Shown piece after piece: positions 56,500 to 64,000 of a stretch of DNA of 64,000 nt. This stretch comes from Neckera pumila (Eukaryota; Streptophyta; Bryopsida; Hypnales; Neckeraceae): positions 248,001 through 312,000 of the forward strand of contig OZ018415.1 in assembly GCA_963969595.1 (NCBI GenBank), given 5' to 3'. The notes beneath the pieces were generated by a model. It was not told the DNA's origin and made no database searches. It saw only the letters and a list, made by a program, of their open reading frames with translations. Numbering within the stretch: position 1 is the stretch's first letter; each line of letters opens with the position of its first letter. Position numbers and translations under genes: made by a program.

Positions 56500-58989
56500 A
56501 ATTTGTGTTTTAGGTGACAAATTCTTATTCTTTTAAACAAATTTTAAGGGATGACAAATACAACAAATCCATGTTTTTATGTCATCTTGGTATTACATGG
56601 ACGTTTTTGTTGACATAAACAAGTATCTATTGCATTCAACATCCTCTAAAATCCGTTTAAAAATATTAAAACTTATCATCTACAATGCGGATTTTTATAG
56701 TGTATGTTTGAAATGGTAGTTTTAACTATCAATTACATGTATATTTTTTTTCTTTTAAATGTGATATCTAATTTTAAAATTTGAATTATTATATTATGCC
56801 AACCTAGATTTTTTCAAAAAATTTATTCGTAAAAAATTATTTCACTTATTATAATTATATAATTAGCTTGAAAATAAATTTATAATCCGAGAACCCTTGC
56901 AGATTCTAGTGGAGCTGCTTATCTAGGTCACAGTCAAGCTGTTACAAAGATAATGCTTCTATGACAGCCAAAGGAGGCAAGGAGATAACCGCCTAGTAAG
57001 AAAATTATGGATTTAATTTAATCAACAAGAATAATTGATGTCTTATTAGAGTCTAGAACTAATTTAGCAAGTTGTCCAACATCAACACATCAGTGCGCAA
57101 TAGCAACCCGCTCTGGATCCAAAATTCCTATAGCATTCTCATCAACAAGAACCTTTATAATGCTAAATTTGTTTCTTGACTATAAATCATCTAGAAATGC
57201 TTGAAATGCCTCCACTTTTGCTGTTTAGATTTGCAATTATGCTTAAATTTTAACATTAGATTTCCATACACGTCTTCCAAAAGCTTGTCTTGTTCATGCA
57301 ACTAGACATTCTCACTAGCTTTGCACTTTAGAAAAGGTGTTCTTTTCAACCATGGCCCTAACCAATGTAGCTTTGAGAAAATCCACCGTCACATGTACAA
57401 CAGAACATTAACAAGAATGTCAACACTGCAAGACCCTTTATAATTGTGATTGAGAATGATAATGCAAAGAAAAAAACAAGCACAAAGGTAAAGCAATTAT
57501 CCAATTGATACAAATTTGAATCATTTGCAAGAAAGTCGTGGAACTTTTGGTAATTGGAAATTGTCTAAAATGACATGAAACAAGCTTAATTTACAACAAA
57601 ATGTAAAAGTCACTTAATGGTTAGTATTCGACTGATTTATATATACCATGAAGCACAATCATAGATGTCATGTTACCACAAATCCACCATAGCATATTTG
57701 GCATCGATTTGCTAATCCACAAATTAACCAATACAAGGCTTTTTAATATATAACTAAATACAAATTGAAAAAACAGACAGGTACTTTAGGAAATTTTGTT
57801 AAAATGGCGGTATTTTATCCGCAAATTTTCTATTCATTTTGTCCTTGAGCTCTAAATTCTAGGATTGGTGTAATTTTCTGAACGCACGATCTAAGCATAA
57901 AAATGCGGCAAGTTTATAGAGTATTGCCATTTTAACGAGATTTAGTTTACCTAAGAGAAAAACTACAAACATAACAGTCCACGAGACCACATACAATTCT
58001 CAATCAGGCAAACAAGAAATAAAATAGAATGATACTTCCAACCATACAAAGATAAGGGCTTACAAATTTAAATGTTGTGGCTACTAATATATGAGTATAC
58101 TACAGAAGATGAAAAGAATTCTTTAAAATAGTAGCTCTGTACAAATCTAAGAATAAAAAATGAATCTCATAAACTTCAATTTGATATGATAGCAATTTCC
58201 TAAATATAGGATGAAATGGCTAAGTAGAATACAACTAAAGAAAAATCTAGCAAAGATTATTAATTTCAATTATTATGTTTGAAAGATACAATTTAACATA
58301 TTTAAAAAAATGATGCTTTACATCCTTGATGACACTATTTTTAATCATTTAAAAAAACTTTTTTTATCTTTTCATTTCATTTATATTTTCATTCTGATTT
58401 CTATTTTATTTTATTTATCTTTTATGTTAACTTTAATTTGATATCTATTTCTTTTTTCTTTTATCCACACCTTTTGAGAAATCAAGTGCACCAACTATTG
58501 TCATAATCAAATATACTTTCTTCCTTCTTTCTTTTATTCTTGCCTAGAATTCTCTATTATTTTCAATCAACTATTATATTGTTGCATGTACTAGGGCAGT
58601 TGCAAGAAATAACTACTACTTTTGGCCTTAGTATTAGAGTACTATGAATTTTGGAATAGTTTTTTTCTTAAATGAAATAAAACATGGATAATTTGTAAAG
58701 CATCAAAATAGTATATTTGTGAAAACTCAAACCTAGAAAAAATTATCTCTAAAAATACTGCACATTCAAAGAGTGATGAAAAATGCAAGAAAATAGATAC
58801 TTTCTTTGGGATTTGATTTTTAGAAAATAATAAATAAATTATAAAATTTCCAAAAAAAGCTATTTTCTAACTTGAAGATGCTTCTTCTCTACTATTTGCA
58901 TCTTTGAGAAAAAAATTATATTCTCTACACATGTGCAAAGATCATAACCTTCAGTAGCAATCATTGTGATTGCCTTTCCTGGACGGAAT
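56500..58989. other. AT-rich gene-free region
   Basis: No coding potential and no clear repeat boundary. 'gcggtattttatccgcaa' near 57810 and a partial inverse near 57905-57950 may be a decayed hairpin. Confidence 0.4.
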
Positions 58990-59050
58990 GATGTGAAATA
59001 TACCACATCATTTCATCCGAGGAATGAAATGGTGTGGTATATTCCACACC
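58990..59050. repeat. Short hairpin, about 29-bp arms
   Basis: GATGTGAAATATACCACATC, followed by ATTTCATCC, pairs with GGAATGAAATGGTGTGGTAT, followed by ATTCCACACC, with four or five mismatches and almost no loop. Confidence 0.75.
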
Positions 59051-59269
59051 AAATCAATAACTACAAGGACACTTGGCGAAACTTGTCAAAACTCAGCAAG
59101 GTGCTTGAGTTAGTTACAAGGTCGCAGCTACACATTGGGGTTAACAACAAATTAGGTACTTTGAATTAAAGCTGTAAATAAAATAGTAAACTTATTCAAA
59201 ATGGCAATCAATTTATAGATATCAATTATCTCAATGCTTAAATTACATCACTTTGATGGGATTGTCATT

Positions 59270-59912
59270 CATGTTTTGTGTTTGGAATTGAAAAGACAAT
59301 TGTATATATACACATGGGGTAGTAGTAGGTAGAACAACCCATGTGGGATAAATAAATTTGAATTTGTAGTTTCTCAAGCACTCATAGTTAAGTTACAAAC
59401 AAAGAATTGTGTTAAAAGTAGAATTTCAGACCTCATTTAGGCATAGTAAAATAATTTTTTTCAAAAAACTATGTACTGAAAAAAGTTGGTAAATGAATAC
59501 AAATTTCACCTCTAAAAATTCGTTTGACATTTTGAATCACTAATCAAAAGTTATGGACAAATTTCAGAGAGGAGTTGGAAAAATGTTGAAGAAAATGTCC
59601 ATTCCAACCCCTCTCTCAAATTTTTCCATAACTTTTGATGAGTGATTCAAAATTCCAAACAGATTTTTGGAGGTGAAACTTGTATTCATTTACCAACTTT
59701 TTTTAGTTCAAAGTTTTTTGAAAAAAGTTATTTTACTATGCCTAAATGAGGTCTGAAATTCTACTTTTAACACAATTCTTTGTTTGTGACTTAATTATGA
59801 GTGCTTGAGAAACTACAAATTCAAATTTATTTATCCCACATGGGTTGTTCTACCTCCTACCACCCCATGTGTATATATACAATTGTCTATTCACTTGAAA
59901 ACACAAAACATG
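59270..59912. repeat. Long hairpin element, arms about 320 bp
   Basis: The arms begin ATGTTTTGTGTTTGGAATTG at 59271 and end CAC..AAACACAAAACAT near 59911. Pairing includes 'acaattgtatatatacacat', 'cccatgtgggataaataaat', 'gtttctcaagcactcat' and 'cctcatttaggcatagtaaa'. Divergence between arms is low. The inner 370 bp are related to 55113-55524. Likely a foldback transposon; its RNA would form long dsRNA. Confidence 0.9.
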
Positions 59913-60765
59913 TTCTTGATGACCAATGATCGTAATGTATTATTTATTGGATTTTTAGCCAACATCTTTTCTACAAATACTTGTTGATTTGTATGTCTGG
60001 TCCTAAAATTAACAAAGAAAAAGAAACAAATTATAGTGTACTGCCACTGTCTTGGTACCTAAGCTTACATTAATTATTTGAGGATGAGTTTCGTGGATTA
60101 GGACTCCGGGGGAGGGAAAGGCAGCCTTTTTGAAGGCTACTGAATGTAATGATAGTGCCTGATTTTGAGCACATAAAGAAGGTGGATACTTTATTATTTT
60201 TAGAAAGTCTCTTCTTAGACTTGTAGAATTTTGGTAGAATTTTTCTGGGTTGGAAACAATAATACTCCTGCTCCAAATGGCTACCAGTAGACATTCAATT
60301 GAGAGAAGTTTAAAAATAATAAACTAACTTTAAAAAACTGAAAAAAATTACATACTTCTGAAACTATCACATATACCTTTGGATCAAATTTCATAAAAAA
60401 CAGACATACAATATGCCACATTTAATTACTTTTGGACTATTCAATGAATTTTGGACAAAACATCGTGGGATCTCACGATGATAACATTGTGGGATCCCAC
60501 AATGCTTGTTCAGATTTCTCGATATTTATACAAATCTCTAGATGTTTTGGATAGATCTTTTTATGTTTTGCAGTATCTCTTGATGATCAATTTATTTTTG
60601 TTGAAGACCATTATTAATTCTGGACTTTCAAAAGTCTAAACGTAGTTAAATGTAGCATTAATGCAAAAGTATGAGCAAATAACTATTTGTCCATGGCCAA
60701 GGGGACAAACAAAAAGACAAGTTTGTTATGCAATGACTAACTAATTTCTCAATTCTTTTCTTTAA
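59913..60765. other. Intergenic, no gene seen
   Basis: Contains a short repeat TCGTGGGATCTCACGATGAT / TTGTGGGATCCCACAATG near 60464-60505, each half palindromic. No gene. Confidence 0.4.
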
Positions 60766-61688
60766 CACCTAAAGGACCAACATGCGTTCTTTGGCCGTAT
60801 AGAAATTTTAGGCAGTACGTGTGACTAGAGATATCCATATTTGAGGCTGAAATTTTAAGAAAAGGTGGGGGCAAGGAATATCTTCATGTGTGCCAAGTTT
60901 CATGACATTTCAAAGTACGAGTCAAAAGTTGTGACTTGATATGTTACTTTTTTTCGTAACCGGGCAGTTTGGGCAGATCAGAAAAAATCATTTTTTCCGG
61001 AATTTTTTTTTTGAAATTGGTTCTCTACATTTATATATACTTTAAAAGCTTTGAGTCACTCCATTTCAATCAATGAGTCAAAAGTTATGAGGGGTTTTGG
61101 TTTGCGGGCAGTTATAGATTCTCTACTCTAAAAAAAACTTTAAAGTTGTTTATTTAACTCAATTTTCAATATTTTTGGAAAAAAATAAAATCTTAGGATG
61201 TAGATTGATTATTACAACATTACAACCGTTGGGATTGGCATTTTTAAATTCCATGATTAAATTTTTAACAATTTAGTATTTTGAGTCATTTTCTACTTCT
61301 TTCTACTGACTATTTTTTTCCTATATGTTGTACAATTCCAAATGATGTGAAATTTTTCATGCATATAGACAACTTGTTTAGGAAACTGAATTCAAAGAAG
61401 CACCACCTTTATCGGCATTTTTTCATTGACAAGTGAGCTTGCAAAGTGCAGCTGCTCGTTTTTTCGCAGGATTGAAAAAATGGTTTTCAAGACTTTGAAT
61501 GCTTATATCTTATGATCCACACGGTGGAATTTTCTGAAATTTTTACCACATGTTTCCAAAATATCATACTACAAGATCCCACGGTTATATGTGTCAAAAA
61601 TTGTTTTTTTCCAAAAATTTGGTAGTTGTATTAGAAATGGCAGTTTTGGAGCGTTTTTGGTGATTACATAGTCATGAAACTTTAGGTG
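60766..61688 (+). mobile_element. TTAA-flanked 0.92-kb element with CACCTAAA ends
   Basis: TTAA (60762-60765), then CACCTAAAGGACCAACATGC; GAAACTTTAGGTG, then TTAA (61689-61692). Nearly identical to 34663-35583 by eye except that both termini carry CACC instead of CCCC. Confidence 0.9.
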
Positions 61689-62365
61689 TTAACCATATGT
61701 TTTTGAGTTTATACTGCACATCATAAATCCAAATGGTTCTTCTTGTAAAAAGAGATTATTTAGTCATCTTTTCAAAATTGAAAGGAAAGCATGGTTTTCA
61801 TACTCATGGATTATTAGATACATCTAAGAACTTTTATTCATTAGAAAAGCAATACTCATTATAATTAGACTTTGCTGGATGTAAAGATTTTGCAGTTCCT
61901 CTAGGTTTTCAAAATCCTAGACTAGACTAATAATTTGTGACGGAGTTGGTGGAAAAGAAAAGAACATTTGTTAATAAATATAGAATTGTCCCATACTCTT
62001 AAACGCTGCAAAGTACTACTACTATTTGATATCTACGACATTGACTATAGTTCTATTATAGAAAGTACATTAATTAAGACACAAGTTGCTACAAAAGATA
62101 TTTTGAAGGCTAATACTTTTTAGTGAACTATCGTCATTTCAAGCTTACTAATTCAAAATAACATTCAACTTACACAATGACAATGAATCCTTCAAATGTG
62201 CACAAATTTAAGAAATGAAGGATTCTACAATTAAACCTATGCTGAAACAACCATTACTTCAACTTCTAGCTTCTATAACAAGACATTGTAGAGATTCTAT
62301 CTCATCCAAAAAGATCTAGACATTAAGCATTCATTATAAATAGTCTAAAGATAGTCTACATTATT
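61689..62365. other. Intergenic, no gene seen
   Basis: AT-rich spacer without ORFs. Confidence 0.4.
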
Positions 62366-62586
62366 CACTACAAGAGAAAGGGGTATTTTAAGTAAGTTTT
62401 TAAGTATAGTCCTAGACAAAAGATTTTAAGTAATGACCTTTGAGGAGATATTCAGCAAAATTTTACTTAAAACGCATGTATTTTAAGTAAAATTTTGCTG
62501 AAAATCTCCTTAAAGGTCATTACTTAAAATCTTATGTTTAGGACTATATTTAAAAACTCACTTAAAACATCCTTTCACTTGTAGTA
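62366..62586. mobile_element. CACTA-like hairpin MITE
   Basis: CACTACAAGAGAAAGG opens the left arm and CCTTTCACTTGTAGTA closes the right. The whole 221 bp fold as a hairpin with arms of about 105 bp ('aaagattttaagtaatgacc' and 'aattttacttaaaa' mirrored). CACTACAAG ends are those of CACTA (CMC/EnSpm) elements. The 3-bp flanks (att/ttt) do not match exactly. Confidence 0.8.
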
Positions 62587-62611
62587 TTTGCACCTATATA
62601 ATTGTTTTTAA

Positions 62612-63593
62612 CCCCTGAATGACCAAGGCCTTTTTTCTGCCAAAAGACACTCAAAATTGCCATTTCTATAGCATAATGTAAAAATTTTGAAACTAGTTTT
62701 TTTTTGCACCTAATCACTCAATTTTATATCTAACTAGTTTGAAAATGTGTGGAAAAAAGTTCAGAATTTTCAACCGCATAGATTGCAAGATATCTACATT
62801 TAAAGTGGAAAAATCCAATTTTTCAACATAATGCGGGATTCGATTATTTAACTTTGAACCTTCTTAACTTAAATTTTTTTGTAGTTTTGTTTTGAGCTTT
62901 AAATCTAAACAATCTTTATTTCGAACCTTAAATCGTTAAGACTTAACAAAATTTTGAGCTTTAAATCTTTATGGTGGAGAATTAAGTTGAGAATCTAAAA
63001 AACAAAAAATTCAAAAAACTTAATTTTCATACTTAAAAGATTGTTAAGTAGAAGTAGGTACAAGATAGAAGGAAAATCTAAATTATAAATATCTCTAAAA
63101 TGGAACTAAAATGCACATATTCCAATGGTGAGATTGTTCTAGCAAGAAAACAAAACCATTTGGAAGGTTTTTTTTCTGAAAAATTGTAAAAATTGCATTC
63201 AGAATTGAATCCTACAAGTTATTTTTCAAAAAGATGCTCTAAGTGCCTAAAAAACAAGATTGTCCATAGCTTTCAAATTATGACAAGTCCAAATGGAATG
63301 AATAAAAGCTTTCTACATAGAAAAAATATAATCTATGACAAAATAAAATAGTTTTTTTTTCAAATTTTTCAAATTTTTTTCTACTGCCCCCTTTCCCCTC
63401 TTCCCTTTTTCCTTTCCACTGTCTTGAATATAACTTTTGTTCCCGTGCACCAATTGAAAAAAAATTATATTTGCACGAAGCTAATCAATTTCTCTATCTT
63501 CAAAAAAAATTCCAAAAACTAGGAGAAAATTTTAGCCCGTAGGTACCTGTCCAAAATTTCCATTTGTCCTTCAAAGAGCAATGGTCTCAAGGA
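62612..63593 (+). mobile_element. TTAA-flanked 0.98-kb element, right end decayed
   Basis: TTAA (62608-62611), then CCCCTGAATGACCAAGGCC. The right end reads GGTCTCAAGGA before TTAA (63594-63597), a decayed form of the family terminus. The interior is collinear with 12221 and 36730 and has an extra internal duplication around 62890-62960 ('ttttgagctttaaatct' twice). Confidence 0.75.
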
Positions 63594-64000
63594 TTAATAT
63601 CTTAAAGATAAATATTTGATTCATTTAATAAATTTGTCTTTATAATTAATGAATCCAACTTTCTTCAATATATGATTTTGTAGGTGATTTTCTAGGGTTC
63701 ACATGTCTTGTTCACTTTAAAGATCAAAATATGAAGTTCTAGTTATAATGACTTTTTCAGATTTTTTAATTTTACTTTTCTATTCAATACATTGTTTTAG
63801 GATATTTTTTTGAATTGAAAAAGTTATTCTTTGAGGCTAGACCTACATGTATACTTTGAATTATAGAATGTTTTGCAAAGTAATGCCTTCAAAATCTATG
63901 CCTTCAAAATCTATGCCTCATAAATATTAAAGAACTAACTTAGGAATCTTTAAAGTAATCGATTATGGATGAAAAAAACACCTTTTGTATATTTAAAAAT
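63594..64000. other. AT-rich end of window
   Basis: Contains a short tandem duplication (CCTTCAAAATCTATG, period 17) near 63887-63917. The sequence from about 63790 resembles 52080-52210 in order, so a larger repeat unit than the TTAA element may be shared with the 52-kb copy. Confidence 0.45.

Noticed and set aside
1..64000. tRNA or rRNA genes
   Set aside because: No cloverleaf with A/B box promoters and no rRNA-like conserved sequence was noticed; I could not run a covariance search.

Overview
The window looks like nuclear DNA of a land plant, most likely a non-seed plant (bryophyte, lycophyte or fern), though I cannot name the species. The reasons are an IQ+BAG chaperone regulator, two small plant-type protein genes, spliceosomal introns with clean GT/AG borders, Ty1/copia remnants, telo-box (AAACCCTA) promoter motifs, and many AT-rich MITE-like repeats. 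No prokaryotic, organellar or viral gene block is visible. Genes are sparse, and most of the 64 kb is mobile-element debris.

Layout. 1-3.7 kb: copia reverse-transcriptase debris and small inverted-repeat elements. 3.8-5.7 kb: a heat-shock-element cluster, a BAG-domain gene and a downstream coiled-coil ORF. 6.5-13.1 kb: a copia RNase H remnant, several MITEs, and TTAA-flanked elements of 0.64-0.9 kb. 15.05-20.8 kb: a decayed five-exon DDE-transposase-like gene on the plus strand, convergent with an intact 532-aa coiled-coil/C4HC3 zinc-finger gene on the minus strand. 24.4-28.85 kb: a second member of that zinc-finger family, broken by one stop, convergent with a four-exon gene of unknown function whose splice phases all agree. 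29-41.4 kb: repeats only, including several TTAA elements. 41.7-44.0 kb: two apparently functional host genes, a three-TM membrane protein with two exons and a small DUF7748-like protein. 44.8-48.2 kb: a nest of elements inserted into one another. 48.2-64 kb: repeats, long hairpins and AT-rich sequence with no credible gene.

Two things stand out. (1) Two paralogous coiled-coil/C4HC3 genes each sit tail-to-tail with a different partner gene, one of them a DDE-like transposase relative. This suggests a two-gene mobile system or a transposon-derived family, and the three in-frame stops in the broken genes can all be explained by single C-to-T changes of Gln codons. (2) At least a dozen elements share the terminus CCCCTAAA.. 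and are flanked by TTAA. One nested copy shows directly that TTAA is the duplicated target. That matches the target preference of piggyBac and Kolobok, but no transposase for them is encoded here.

The splice structures are my own reconstruction from phase-compatible GT/AG sites and have no transcript support. Repeat coordinates were read by eye and may be off by a few bases.
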